Shown: in pieces, positions 44,604-53,773 of the stretch
Layout of the letters: every line of letters begins with the position of its first letter
How positions within the stretch are numbered: the stretch's first letter is position 1
NCBI RefSeq assembly: GCF_900141745.1
Contig: NZ_FSRM01000002.1
Location: 2,976,001-3,040,000 of the forward strand
Length of the DNA: 64,000 bases
Reading direction: 5' to 3'
DNA from: Paraburkholderia phenazinium
Lineage (GTDB): Bacteria; Pseudomonadota; Gammaproteobacteria; Burkholderiales; Burkholderiaceae
The notes under the pieces: model-generated
Told to the model about the DNA's origin: nothing
The model's input: the letters and a program-made list of their open reading frames with translations, nothing else
Databases searched by the model: none
Made by a program: the position numbers and the translations under genes

Positions 44604-45338
44604 ATGCGCTTCATGTCGAAACTCTCGGCCCTTGGCGTAGCCGCGACCTTGGCGGGTTGCGCAGCAGGTCCGAGCCCAGAAGTAGATGCCGGGAAATTTA
44701 GTACCGTTCATACGGTAACGGTCGTTTATCCCGGGAAGGCGGTCTACGCTGGCGGGACTGCATCAATGCCACTTCTGGTTCCTGGCGGCGGCTTACTCGG
44801 CGCGGCAATTGCGGGCGCTGTAACGGGTGCCGCCAACGCTAGCGTCAGCAAAGCCCCAGCCACCTTTGACGACCTGGTGACGGCAAAACTTGGGGACACA
44901 AAACTCAATCGCCAATTCACTGACGGCATTGAAGCAGCACTGCGAACCCATGGTTACGTTGTTAGCGAGGTCGACGCATCTGCGCCGGGATTGCCAAAAT
45001 TTACCCGGGACGACCATAACCTGCTGCATGCAAGTGGCCCCGCGTATCGAGATAGCGATGCCGTACTTGTCATTAGCGTTTCGCCACAGTACGTCGCACC
45101 GGGGCCGTTAAATTCGTATGCACGTATGGTGGTCGGCGAAATCGTCATGTTCAAGGGAGATACGCACGAATCTGTCCTTCGGCAACGAGTCTATTGGCAG
45201 AAGTTCTCGGATCCATATAGCTATGGCACGTTTGCTTCGCTCTTGAACGACATTCCCCACGCGATCAGCGGCCTCGACGAGAGTGTGATGGCGCAAGTCG
45301 GCCTCTTTGACAGGTCGTTAGACGCCACTCAACGTTGA
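44604..45338 (+). CDS. Outer-membrane-type lipoprotein, unknown family
   Basis: A 244-residue exported protein with the lipobox TLAGC (MRFMSKLSALGVAATLAGC). A glycine-rich hydrophobic stretch (LLVPGGGLLGAAIAGAVTGA) may insert in membrane. The rest is a mixed alpha/beta domain, with FTDGIEAALRTHGYVVSEVD and DAVLVISVSPQYVAPGPLNS. I do not recognise the family. The ATG at 44604 is chosen over 44592 because the GGAG inside the first codons of the longer frame is well placed for it. Confidence 0.7.
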   Translation: MRFMSKLSALGVAATLAGCAAGPSPEVDAGKFSTVHTVTVVYPGKAVYAGGTASMPLLVPGGGLLGAAIAGAVTGAANASVSKAPATFDDLVTAKLGDTKLNRQFTDGIEAALRTHGYVVSEVDASAPGLPKFTRDDHNLLHASGPAYRDSDAVLVISVSPQYVAPGPLNSYARMVVGEIVMFKGDTHESVLRQRVYWQKFSDPYSYGTFASLLNDIPHAISGLDESVMAQVGLFDRSLDATQR

Positions 45339-45676
45339 TGCAGACGGCTGCCCCGGAGATTGCGGATGCTGTGAGACAAGCAGTCTACGGCCGAGCAAAT
45401 CGTGTTTCCTTATGCTCTCAATTTCTCCGGATTCCGTTCATCGATGCGTGTTCCAATTCCTCTCGCGGGCCGCGTCATTCCACGAATCGGACATTGGGCG
45501 GTGCGTTGGCATGGTCTGCTCCTGGCCGAGCCCGGTCCGACGCAGACCTCGATCAATCGCTGATTGCAGCGAATATGTGAAAGGCATAAGTCGACCCACA
45601 GGGGACCTTCAGATTTGCGCAGAGCGGCCGTTCGCGTAGCAGATAATGAAACCTCTACCCCCAGTTGCCCCAGACC
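45339..45676. other. 338-base spacer with repeat relic
   Basis: At about 45,588-45,640 it holds AAGTCGACCC and AGCGGCCGTTCG, words shared with other spacers nearby. No gene seen. Confidence 0.4.
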
Positions 45677-46278
45677 ATGACCCTTACTGCTTTTGGCCCC
45701 GTCCAGACCAGTCCCAACGGGGACTCTTTCTATCTGGCAATTCCGGGTACGCCTGCCTCGCTTGTGCTCTGCCTTGCGGATCCCGATCGTCCGTCGGCGA
45801 CGCTGGACACCCTGCGCGACGGACAGATGGTCTCGGCCGTGGAACTGTACGCGCTGCTGCCGGCCCTTGCCGACGCGCACTGGAAACCCATGGACAGCGG
45901 GGCCTTGATGGGCTCGGGATCGGCTGGATCGAACATTTGGACGAGTTGCGGGTCACCCTCACGGTCAACGGCACGACCCGCCAAGATATACCCGGCACGG
46001 CGTTCGTGGCCATGACGGAGGCGGCGAATGCCGTGTCGGAGGCGCTCCGCCTCGCGCGCGATGCGATGACCGGTTACTGGCTGGTGACGGCAGGCGGAAA
46101 GGAATTCACGGCTTTTATCCGCCCCGATAACAGTTGGTGGGTTGCGGAGTCCGTGTCGACGAACGACGCTCGGCGAATCGCACGCGTGAAGGCCTATCGC
46201 ACCGATGACGATCCGCAGGCGGCACTTAGAGGGTGGGCGTCCTCGCAGGGACAGCCCGTCATCATCACGCAGCGCTAG
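45677..46278 (+). pseudogene. Frameshifted hypothetical gene
   Basis: Two frames join into one protein-like sequence. The first starts MTLTAFGPVQTSPNGDSFYL at 45677 and stays coherent to about 45,905 (AHWKPMDSGALM). The second, one base back in frame, is coherent from about 45,910 (GLGIGWIEHLDELRVTLTV) to the stop at 46278 (GQPVIITQR). A single-base deletion in the G-rich stretch near 45,905-45,925 explains this, by mutation or sequencing error. The restored product would be about 200 residues, without signal peptide or recognised domain. Confidence 0.6.
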
Positions 46279-46615
46279 GCCGTCGTGTCCATTGACCGCT
46301 TGTGGCCGCACTGAGTCGGCCAACGGCCGGCTCAAGTCGACCCGTCTCAGTCGTCTGACGTGCCAGCCATCGGATGACTGCCTTCAGGCGCGGCCACCGC
46401 TCCCGAGTGCGAGGACGTCCCCTGAGAGACGTGAACGTTGCGCGGGAAGCAGGTGCTCACCCGCGATTAAACACCTTGCTAATGCTTGCTCCACGATCCA
46501 TGCACGGATCGAGACGCGAGAGTTTGAGCAGATGATCGCGAGATGGCGCTCCCCGCTTGCTGTTTAGATATCCTCGACTGTTGAGGAAACTTCGGGTTCT
46601 TCGTGGAGTCTCCTG
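46279..46615. other. 337-base spacer with repeat relic
   Basis: At 46,295-46,355 it carries GACCGCTTGTGGCCGCACTG, GGCCGGCTCAAGTCGACCCG and related words found in other spacers of this half. No gene seen. Confidence 0.45.
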
Positions 46616-46837
46616 TCAAGTCGAGCCAATCGCCTGGAGCTGAGCAAGAATCTGAGCGTCGGAGCTTAGCGTCAATTGTGTCGACGAATCAAACTCCAGA
46701 AGCCATATCGTAGAGGTCGACGCGGAGTTGTCCGCATCGGCTACACCATTGATTGAGGATGTGCTACAAGGTGCAGATTTCGCGTGTGCTTGTCGTAGAC
46801 TCACGCCGGCGTTGTTAGTGATAGCGTTGATTGACAT
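46616..46837 (-). CDS. Small Ser/Thr-rich hypothetical protein
   Basis: A 73-residue frame starting MSINAITNNAGVSLRQAHAK at 46837 behind TTGGAG at a good distance. It continues STSTIWLLEFDSSTQLTLSS and ends QILAQLQAIGST. Its A+T-rich codons and low-complexity Ser/Thr content differ from neighbours. No signal peptide or domain is recognised; it may be a secreted or phage-like small protein. Confidence 0.5.
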   Translation of the reverse strand: MSINAITNNAGVSLRQAHAKSAPCSTSSINGVADADNSASTSTIWLLEFDSSTQLTLSSDAQILAQLQAIGST

Positions 46838-47063
46838 GTTCGACTCCAATATCGATCGTGAAGTCGGTATAGGTAAGCTGTCGGCTCTGTTTACGAGGCA
46901 GGTCGTTGCCCGGCACTACCGGTGGCGGCCTCTCACCGACCCGCCTCGATACCTGGCTACTCCTGCCCTCGAGCGCTGATGCTCGCTGAGTCGTTCCAAT
47001 CAATCAAGATCAATTTACGTCACATACCGTTCGCTATTGGTCAACAGATGTGCGCAAGCCGCG

Positions 47064-48740
47064 TCAGTGAAACGCGCTGTCGTGAGCCATTTCGAACAGC
47101 TTGTGATTGTCCCGGTAGTCCACGTGAACGCCGACAATAACGGGACCCGGCGTGTCGAGTGCCGTCTTCATGACTGAAGCGATGTCATCTGCCGTCCGGA
47201 TCATGAGACCCACCGCACCGAAGGCCTCCGCATACTTCACCGGATCCACCGGTCCGAACGCGATCCCCGATGGACGGCCATATTTGGCGATCTCCTGTAC
47301 CGCTACCATGTCGTACGTACCATCGATCAAGACCATATGAACGAGGTTCGACTTGAGCCGGACCGCCGTTTCGAGCTCCATGCTTGAAAACAGGAAGCCG
47401 CCGTCACCGGAGATCGAGATGACCTTCTCCGTAGGTCGCACCAAAGTCGCGGCAATTGCCCAGGGCAGCGCGACACCAAGCGTCTGCTGACCATTCGAAA
47501 TCAAAACCTGGCGTGATCTGAAGCTGTAAAGGTAGCGGGCAAACCATAGATGGAACGATCCCATATCCAGACAGAGCGTTACATCGGGATCGAGGAATTT
47601 CTGTAGCTCATGCACGATCCTCAGCGGATGGACCGGAGCTCCCCCGAGCCGCGCAGCTTCGTCGCTGAGATGAGCTCGTTCTTCCCTGATCGCGCGGAGG
47701 ATGGCCGAGGAAATCGGCGATTGCTCTTTACGCTCGGTCACCAACGTCAGAGCCGAAAGAGTCTGATCGATATCGCCAATCAACTCCACGGCCGGACAAT
47801 AGTACGAGTCAAGATCTGCGGGAAGCACGTCGATGTGAATGATCTTGCGGTTGCACTCTTTGTTCCAGAGAGAGGGCCAATATTCCACAGGGTCGTAGCC
47901 GACCGTAATCACGAGATCGGCGGCCTCAAGCAGCCGGTCGGCCGGCTGATTGGCAAGCTGTCCGACGCGCCCGCCGAAGTCTGCCAACAGATGTGCCGCT
48001 ATCGCACCAGCCGACTGGAACGTACCCACCACGGGCAAGTGGTTCGCGGCGATCAACTGGCGCACAGCACTTGCATTGGCAGGTTTGCTCGCCAGCAACC
48101 CAAGCAGCACGACAGGCGTTTGCGCCGCGTTGATCAGACGCGCCGCTTCCGCTATGGCGGCACCGTCAGCAGGCCCCTGCCCTGAGAACCCCGGGGTGAC
48201 AAGCAGCTTGCCTTCGGCCGGCGCCGACATGATGTCTCGCGGCAGGCTGACGAACGCCGCACCGGGACGACCTGACTCCGCCGCACGGAACGCATTGCTG
48301 ACTACTTCGGCAACGGCTTGCGGAGCGCCGACGGCCGCGCTGAACTTGGTGACGGGCTTGCAGATCGATACCGAGTCCATAGTCTGATGAAGATGCTTCA
48401 ATGCTTCGTCGGTTGCAACCGCGCCACCTAGCGCGACGACCGGATCACCTTCGGAGTTTGCTGTCGCAAGACCTGTGACGAGATTCGAGACGCCAGGTCC
48501 CGACGTGGCGATGCAGACGCCGGCTTTACCCGTCATGCGACCGATCCCGCCCGCTATGAAGGCTGCATTCTGCTCGTGCCGGCACACGACTGTCCGTATC
48601 TTCGAATCGACCAAGGTGTTAAACACGGCATCGATCTTTGCGCCTGGAATGCCAAATACGTATTCAACACCTTGATCTTCCAGTGTGCGGACGACAAGTT
48701 CGGCTCCCGTTCGGGCTGAGTTGTCAATTTTGCTAGACAT
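47064..48740 (-). CDS. alsS: Acetolactate synthase, catabolic type
   Basis: A 558-residue thiamine-diphosphate enzyme that joins two pyruvates to acetolactate and CO2. It shows the N-terminal pyrimidine domain (YVFGIPGAKIDAVFNTLVDS, with the activating Glu in CRHEQNAAF) and the pyrophosphate motif ISGDGGFLFSSMELETAVRL. Linkage to acetolactate decarboxylase and the lack of a regulatory subunit gene mark it as the catabolic form feeding acetoin rather than valine synthesis. The ATG follows TTAGGAG and lies ten bases after the alsD stop. Confidence 0.93.
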   Translation of the reverse strand: MSSKIDNSARTGAELVVRTLEDQGVEYVFGIPGAKIDAVFNTLVDSKIRTVVCRHEQNAAFIAGGIGRMTGKAGVCIATSGPGVSNLVTGLATANSEGDPVVALGGAVATDEALKHLHQTMDSVSICKPVTKFSAAVGAPQAVAEVVSNAFRAAESGRPGAAFVSLPRDIMSAPAEGKLLVTPGFSGQGPADGAAIAEAARLINAAQTPVVLLGLLASKPANASAVRQLIAANHLPVVGTFQSAGAIAAHLLADFGGRVGQLANQPADRLLEAADLVITVGYDPVEYWPSLWNKECNRKIIHIDVLPADLDSYYCPAVELIGDIDQTLSALTLVTERKEQSPISSAILRAIREERAHLSDEAARLGGAPVHPLRIVHELQKFLDPDVTLCLDMGSFHLWFARYLYSFRSRQVLISNGQQTLGVALPWAIAATLVRPTEKVISISGDGGFLFSSMELETAVRLKSNLVHMVLIDGTYDMVAVQEIAKYGRPSGIAFGPVDPVKYAEAFGAVGLMIRTADDIASVMKTALDTPGPVIVGVHVDYRDNHKLFEMAHDSAFH

Positions 48741-48750
48741 CGTTTATCTC

Positions 48751-49581
48751 CTAATGGGCCTGTTCGGCGTACGCGAGTTCACCGGCGGAGTTCTTGCTCA
48801 GATCCGCCTTGAGGAACGATTCGTTTTCTGGCAACGCGAGATGGAAATCCGTCAGCGCTTCGATGCGAAGCCGCAAGGGGGCGCTCGAACATGCCAGCAG
48901 ATGACCGCCATGTTTGCGGTCCTCGGATAGAAAGTGAAAGTGATATCCGGCGATACTGAACGCGCTGGAAAATCCCGGCGACCATAGCCCCACGAGCGTA
49001 CCCCGAATCGCACTCAGTTCGAACTCGGCCTGCGCTTTAGCTGCGTCAATCAACCGGGCACCGCTCTGAGGGGGACTCACCGCGCGCATATGGGCATGGT
49101 GGAATTCGCCGTCGAGTCGTATCGCATAGAAGATGTTGTTCGATCTTCGGTACGCGTCGCACTGTTGCATCAGGACATCGAGTGAGTCTGCCGGCCCGAT
49201 TGAAACATCGACGTCGGGTGTAAAGCGCGTGACGACCGCGAACGGCGCGCAGGCATCCACAGGCGCCTCCGAGACCGTCCCATCACCACGCGCCCGGTAG
49301 ATAAGGCCGTCAAGCACGACCATCTCTCCGTCAAGGTTTTCGAACGTCCCCAGACCGAAGTCGCCGTGCTTCAGGATTACCTTCGACGAGATTGCGCCGG
49401 TGTACACCCCTTCCACCAGAGCACCTGAGGTTGAAACCTGGAAGAGCGTATGCAAAGGCGTATGAAAGTATTCCGCCAGCGCCGCCGCGACGATGGACGA
49501 CGCACTGGTCCCGGTTCTCGTCATTTCAACTTTTAGCGCGCGCTCAAGGACGGAGGGAATAAGCAGATTGAGTTCAGGCAC
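48751..49581 (-). CDS. alsD: Alpha-acetolactate decarboxylase with ribbon-helix-helix-like N-terminus
   Basis: AlsD turns acetolactate into acetoin. The catalytic domain covers about residues 42-276; the zinc site is seen as H214 and H216 (GYHFHFLSEDRKHGGH) with H224 or H227, and E189-like acids nearby. Known enzymes are 235-260 residues; this has 276 because of an added N-terminus. Residues 3-38, ELNLLIPSVLERALKVEM then GTSASSIVAAALAEYF, match the strand-helix-helix pattern of CopG-type DNA-binding domains. The start is a GTG at 49581 with a weak ribosome binding site and an in-frame stop close upstream. First gene of the alsD-alsS operon. Confidence 0.9.
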   Translation of the reverse strand: MPELNLLIPSVLERALKVEMTRTGTSASSIVAAALAEYFHTPLHTLFQVSTSGALVEGVYTGAISSKVILKHGDFGLGTFENLDGEMVVLDGLIYRARGDGTVSEAPVDACAPFAVVTRFTPDVDVSIGPADSLDVLMQQCDAYRRSNNIFYAIRLDGEFHHAHMRAVSPPQSGARLIDAAKAQAEFELSAIRGTLVGLWSPGFSSAFSIAGYHFHFLSEDRKHGGHLLACSSAPLRLRIEALTDFHLALPENESFLKADLSKNSAGELAYAEQAH

Positions 49582-49994
49582 GTGTCATATCCATAGAGTG
49601 ACTGCGCGGCGCCGCGCACGACAGGACCATCGATCGATGGATGAGGCGCCGCCGTGAAGCGGCGATGCGATAAAACCAAGATATTCCCGACCGCCCCGCA
49701 GAGGAAATCGTCTCTGCGGGTGCCTACACGCAACCGATGTATGACGGAACCTATACGAACGCATGTTGCCTCAGCGCCCTGGCAAGAATCGCTCACCAGC
49801 ATATACGCGCGTATGTCGCGCGGCGACTCAAGTACGAGCGGCGGTACCGTCAAGTAGGCTGTCTACCCCTCTGGATCCGCAGTATCTTTAGTTGGGGAAG
49901 AACTTCGTAAGCACGCTGTTGCCCGGTATAGAGCCTCGCGGCGAAGCCGGACCGATGTCCTCCCCCGTTCACCATTCGCCTGCGCAGAAACTTT
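49582..49994. other. 413-base divergent spacer between alsD and the YoaK gene
   Basis: It contains a perfect 16-bp palindrome TGCGCGGCGCCGCGCA (49603-49618), about 20 bases upstream of alsD, and a 9-bp hairpin CCCGCAGAG (49695-49703) with CTCTGCGGG (49712-49720). Both could act in the alsD leader. No gene is seen. The YoaK start has only a weak ribosome binding site. Confidence 0.5.
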
Positions 49995-50684
49995 ATGAGC
50001 AACGCACCTGTCACCGCACAGCCTGCGCCAGAATCCACACTTGCCGCAGGCGCACTGTTGAGTGCGATAGGCGGGTTCCTCGACGCCTATACATATGTCG
50101 GTCATGGAATGGTGTTTGCGAACGCCCAGAGCGGTAACGTTCTGTTAGCGGCGCTGGCAATTGTCAACGCGCAGTGGTCTTTAGCGATTCGCCATATTCC
50201 GCCAATCATCGCCCTCTTTGTTGGGACCTTCTTCGTCCGAGCAGTTCAACTGATCAGCCCACGTCTGGGACTGCGATCCGCCACCGTCTGTCTTGCAGTC
50301 GAGGCACTTGTATTGCTTGGCAACGCCGCGCTGCCGGCCGACATAAACGATTATCTGAGCACTGTGTCTATTTCATTCGCCGCGGCGCTGCAATGGTCTG
50401 CATTCGCGAACATCGAAGGATGGACGTATACGTCGATCGCGGCGACCGGCAACCTGAGGCAACTTGCCGACTCAATATTCACCCTGTCCGTCGGTGTTGC
50501 GCCCGCTGTAGGTAATTCGCCTCGAGCCCGCGCATTTGCGGCAATCTGTACTGGATTCGCCCTGGGCGCAGTAGTAGGCGCCTTTGCGACACACACGATG
50601 GGAAACGCGGCCGCACTCCTGCCGGCCGTATGCCTGATAGGCATGCTGATGATGATCGATATCGCTGCGCAGTTCCCCTTGTAG
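49995..50684 (+). CDS. YoaK family (DUF1275) membrane protein
   Basis: A 229-residue, six-helix membrane protein. The opening LLSAIGGFLDAYTYVGHGMV and FANAQSGNVLLAALAI are the family signature, and TSIAATGNLRQLADSIF with the second T-G-N-L repeat follows. The family's function is not settled; small-molecule transport has been proposed. It is divergent from alsD, but nothing else ties it to acetoin metabolism. Confidence 0.87.
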   Translation: MSNAPVTAQPAPESTLAAGALLSAIGGFLDAYTYVGHGMVFANAQSGNVLLAALAIVNAQWSLAIRHIPPIIALFVGTFFVRAVQLISPRLGLRSATVCLAVEALVLLGNAALPADINDYLSTVSISFAAALQWSAFANIEGWTYTSIAATGNLRQLADSIFTLSVGVAPAVGNSPRARAFAAICTGFALGAVVGAFATHTMGNAAALLPAVCLIGMLMMIDIAAQFPL

Positions 50685-51011
50685 GTCTTCTCCGCCGCCG
50701 GATAGCCGCATGAGCAAGAGAAGCCGCAATTCGGGGGAAGTGCAAGGCACCGGACGAGCATACATAAGTATGCGTTCGTCATCCGAGATGATTGAATTGA
50801 GAACCATGAGTTCTATAGCACTCCGCGTCCGAGCCAATTATTCTGAAGCCTGAAAAGTTGGAGAAGGTAGGCGCCTGACGGCCGGGCGACCGAACTACTA
50901 TCGGTCAAACTTCAAATTTTCCATACGACAATATTTACACGTCGTTATCGTCGCGTTCATCCACAGTATTTTTAAAATATTTCGCTAACCTCATCAATGA
51001 CAGGTGAATAT
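50685..51011. other. 327-base spacer, no gene seen
   Basis: Unannotated spacer, AT-rich toward the right (about 50,900-51,000), where the promoter of the BON gene is expected. No structure of note. Confidence 0.45.
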
Positions 51012-51395
51012 ATGATCTCGAAAAATGTAGCAATTGGCGTCGTAACAGCCGTCGTGCTGTGCACGGCAGCTTATGCGCAAACTCCGGCAGTAAGCTCGAT
51101 GAGTAATGACTCGAATGCCAATTCCGCCGCACTCGACCAAGGGCAGTCGACAAAAAAGGCCGAGCGTGCGGCGAATCGGGCTTTCGCTAAGCGGATCAGG
51201 CAGACCCTCTACAAGACCAAGGGTCTCGAGGACTCTGACATCGTCGTCTTCGCGAAGGCCAAGACAGGGCAGGTGACGCTATCGGGGTTCATCCTGACTG
51301 AGGACCAGGATCACATTGCTACAGCTGCCGTTGGCAAAGTTCAAGGTGTCTCCTCGGTGACCAGTAAACTGACTCTGCAGGAACAAGGGGGTTAA
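51012..51395 (+). CDS. Periplasmic BON-domain protein
   Basis: A 127-residue exported protein. A signal peptide ends near AAYAQ (residue 22). After a low-complexity, Asn/Ser-rich stretch, residues 60-125 form one BON domain: KRIRQTLYKTKGLEDSDIVV, AKTGQVTLSGFILTEDQDHI, VGKVQGVSSVTSKLTL. BON proteins such as OsmY bind phospholipid and help keep the envelope intact under stress. The ATG at 51012 follows AGGTG. Confidence 0.85.
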   Translation: MISKNVAIGVVTAVVLCTAAYAQTPAVSSMSNDSNANSAALDQGQSTKKAERAANRAFAKRIRQTLYKTKGLEDSDIVVFAKAKTGQVTLSGFILTEDQDHIATAAVGKVQGVSSVTSKLTLQEQGG

Positions 51396-51407
51396 GCAAG
51401 CTGATAG

Positions 51408-51431
51408 CCCGACCGGCGGCGGCCGGGCGGG
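51408..51431 (+). terminator. GC-rich hairpin after the BON gene
   Basis: CCCGACCGG (51408-51416) pairs with CCGGGCGGG (51423-51431), one mismatch, with a 6-base loop, 12 bases after the stop. No T-run. Confidence 0.4.
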
Positions 51432-51508
51432 CGCGCTACTTGACGCCATACCCCGCGAGAGGCTCTCTGAACGGTTCGGTCATTGGGCTGCGGGTGCAAC
51501 TCACGGCA

Positions 51509-52210
51509 TTAAGGACGAGCTAACGCTTCGGCGCGGGCCAACCAATCGCGTAGCACCTCGCCGCTGCAGGGCGATGGAGGCAGCGCGGTCTCGCGCAAAG
51601 ATCTTATATCCACGCCCGCGTGCGCCAATTCGAACGCATGCCCGACGAGCCAACTCTCGATGGCGGCAGCCGAAGCTTCGAGGTGAAATTGCAGACCAAG
51701 CACATGCGTGCCGATCGAAAATGCCTGGTTCGGGTAAAGCTCGGTGGAAGCCAGCCGCTCAGCGTCCGCTGGCAAATCGAACGTATCGCCATGCCAATGC
51801 AGGACCGGCACATCCGCCGATAGAGGTGCAAGCACCGACTCCTTCCCGGCGGCCGTTAACATCACCCTCCCCCAACCGATCTCCTTTACTGCTCCCGGGT
51901 AGACCTTTGCACCGCATGCTCTTGCGATCAGTTGCGCCCCGAGGCAAATCCCCAACAGCGGCATTTCCATGTTCAGTCGTTGTTCGATCAGTGACAGTTC
52001 ATGGCACAGAAACGGATATCTGCCTTCCTCGTACGCGCCGATCGGTCCACCGAGAATCACCACGACGTCGGGTGCGCGGATATCGAGGTCCCGCAGGTTC
52101 CCCGTAGGCGCCTCAACGTACTCAATCCGACACCCTGCTTCAATGAACGCCGGTTCGAAGGCACCCAGATCTTCGAACGGCACGTGACGAATGGCTAGGA
52201 CATGCTTCAT
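51509..52210 (-). CDS. Class I glutamine amidotransferase
   Basis: A 233-residue stand-alone GATase1-fold protein. The nucleophile C89 lies in LLGICLGAQL, and H176 with E178 (LGLQFHLEAS) complete the triad. Such free-standing members hydrolyse glutamine or gamma-glutamyl compounds. The start is three bases after the permease stop, with GAGG inside the permease gene, so the two form an operon. Pairing with an amino-acid permease suggests catabolism of an amide or gamma-glutamyl substrate; that is inference. Confidence 0.88.
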   Translation of the reverse strand: MKHVLAIRHVPFEDLGAFEPAFIEAGCRIEYVEAPTGNLRDLDIRAPDVVVILGGPIGAYEEGRYPFLCHELSLIEQRLNMEMPLLGICLGAQLIARACGAKVYPGAVKEIGWGRVMLTAAGKESVLAPLSADVPVLHWHGDTFDLPADAERLASTELYPNQAFSIGTHVLGLQFHLEASAAAIESWLVGHAFELAHAGVDIRSLRETALPPSPCSGEVLRDWLARAEALARP

Positions 52211-52213
52211 TGC

Positions 52214-53638
52214 TTAAACCTCGTTGACAGCTTGCGTTGCTGCGAGTTGATATTGCTCGTGCGTCGACGCGAGTTCCTCCCGGATGCGCGTGCGCGCTGC
52301 CGGCTCTCGACGATGGAGGGAAACAATCCACCCGGCGCCTGCTGCCAGGTAAGCGAAAAAGATATAGGGGAAGTAGACAACCGGCGCGGGCGGCAGCGGA
52401 TAGACGCTGCCGATGGCGGGGATCATGAGTAGCAACAGCGCCGCAACACAGTAGCCAACGTCGCGCCGGCGCAGTTGTCCGAGCCGGGAGAGGTACACGG
52501 GTGCTGCGATCGTGATCAAGAAGTACGGCACGAGGAAGCCAAACGCGGCCAACGTGCCGACCCAGTTGAATATATCGAGAGGGGCATTGTGGGCCGCGAA
52601 AAGTATCGCCGGAACGAGAAAAGCGATGATCGCCATCAGCGAAACCGCGACGTGCGGGGTTTCGTTCGTCGAATGGGCGTCTGCTGTTGCCTCATGAAAA
52701 AGGCCATGCCGTCCCATTGCAAAGATCACCCGCGCCCCTGCATTGATGCACGAAAGGGTCAGCGAAAAGAACGTGAACATTGCACCGAGCGATAGCGGCA
52801 CCTGCAGAAACTTGACGTGCGCAAGTTCGGCCAAAATGTTCAGCGGCGCATCGATCTTATCGAGCGTGATTGCGTAGCCGGTGAAGCCATCAACCATCAC
52901 ATAGGTGACGAAGACGAAGAATACGCCGGACACGATCAGGCTCCAGATCACCGCACGTGGAATCGACTTCAGCGGATCTTTCGCTTCCGTACCGAACGCA
53001 GTCGCACACTCGAAGCCAACCAAGCTGAAAATCGCGACCACCACGCCGAGCCCCATACTTGAGAGCGGCGTATCGCTCAGGCCAAGTTGTTTTGTGTCGA
53101 TGGCGAAATGACGCGACTGAAGCACGATGAAGCAAAGCCCCAGGATTAATAGCATCGAGGCGCCCTCAAGAATTAGCATCAGTACCGCAGAGAGCTGCAC
53201 GTTTCTCCACGCGCAATACCACGCAGTGACGGCGCAGACGACAAAGAAAACCAGCGGAGAGACGCTGTGCCCCGCCATCTGGGTCAGCTTGCCCGCGAAC
53301 ACGGCGAACCCCGTCATGCCCGCCATGGCGATTCCCAGATAGGCCCAAACGAGCGACCAACCTGCGACCCCACCTGCGGTGAGCCCAAGTCCTCTGCAGG
53401 TATAGGCATACATCGACCCGACCCCTGCCGAGCGGCGTGCAAACTGGTTGAGATTGAAGGCAACGAACAGCAGCATTACGGTACCCAGCGCATACGCCAA
53501 CCAACTCATATTGCCCGTATTGGAGAACATCACGGGAATGATCAGCGCGGCGGTCATGGTCGGGGAAATCAGTGCAACGGCTTGACCCAGCAACTCCGAA
53601 AAGCTCAAACAATTCGCTCGTAGGGGATTCGTTTCCAT
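52214..53638 (-). CDS. APC-family amino acid/amine permease
   Basis: A 474-residue, twelve-helix inner-membrane permease. The first helix breaks in ISPTMTAALIIPVMFSNTG, and VGFECATAFGTEAKDPLKSI carries the conserved helix 6-7 region of the APC family. Substrate range is amino acids or amines. The ATG at 53638 (METNPLRANCLSFSELLGQA) follows AAAGGTG; the longer open frame beyond it is not permease-like. It is divergent from the MocR gene, which probably controls it. Confidence 0.9.
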   Translation of the reverse strand: METNPLRANCLSFSELLGQAVALISPTMTAALIIPVMFSNTGNMSWLAYALGTVMLLFVAFNLNQFARRSAGVGSMYAYTCRGLGLTAGGVAGWSLVWAYLGIAMAGMTGFAVFAGKLTQMAGHSVSPLVFFVVCAVTAWYCAWRNVQLSAVLMLILEGASMLLILGLCFIVLQSRHFAIDTKQLGLSDTPLSSMGLGVVVAIFSLVGFECATAFGTEAKDPLKSIPRAVIWSLIVSGVFFVFVTYVMVDGFTGYAITLDKIDAPLNILAELAHVKFLQVPLSLGAMFTFFSLTLSCINAGARVIFAMGRHGLFHEATADAHSTNETPHVAVSLMAIIAFLVPAILFAAHNAPLDIFNWVGTLAAFGFLVPYFLITIAAPVYLSRLGQLRRRDVGYCVAALLLLMIPAIGSVYPLPPAPVVYFPYIFFAYLAAGAGWIVSLHRREPAARTRIREELASTHEQYQLAATQAVNEV

Positions 53639-53773
53639 GGATTGCACCTTTAGGTCGATGACGACGAACTCGTTTGCCGCGAACAAGATTCGGGCTCCGT
53701 AATCAGTAAGCCGATGGTACGATCGCCTTGGACCAGGTGAATCCTCCAGAAAATTAAAGCAGGGTGGACCAGC

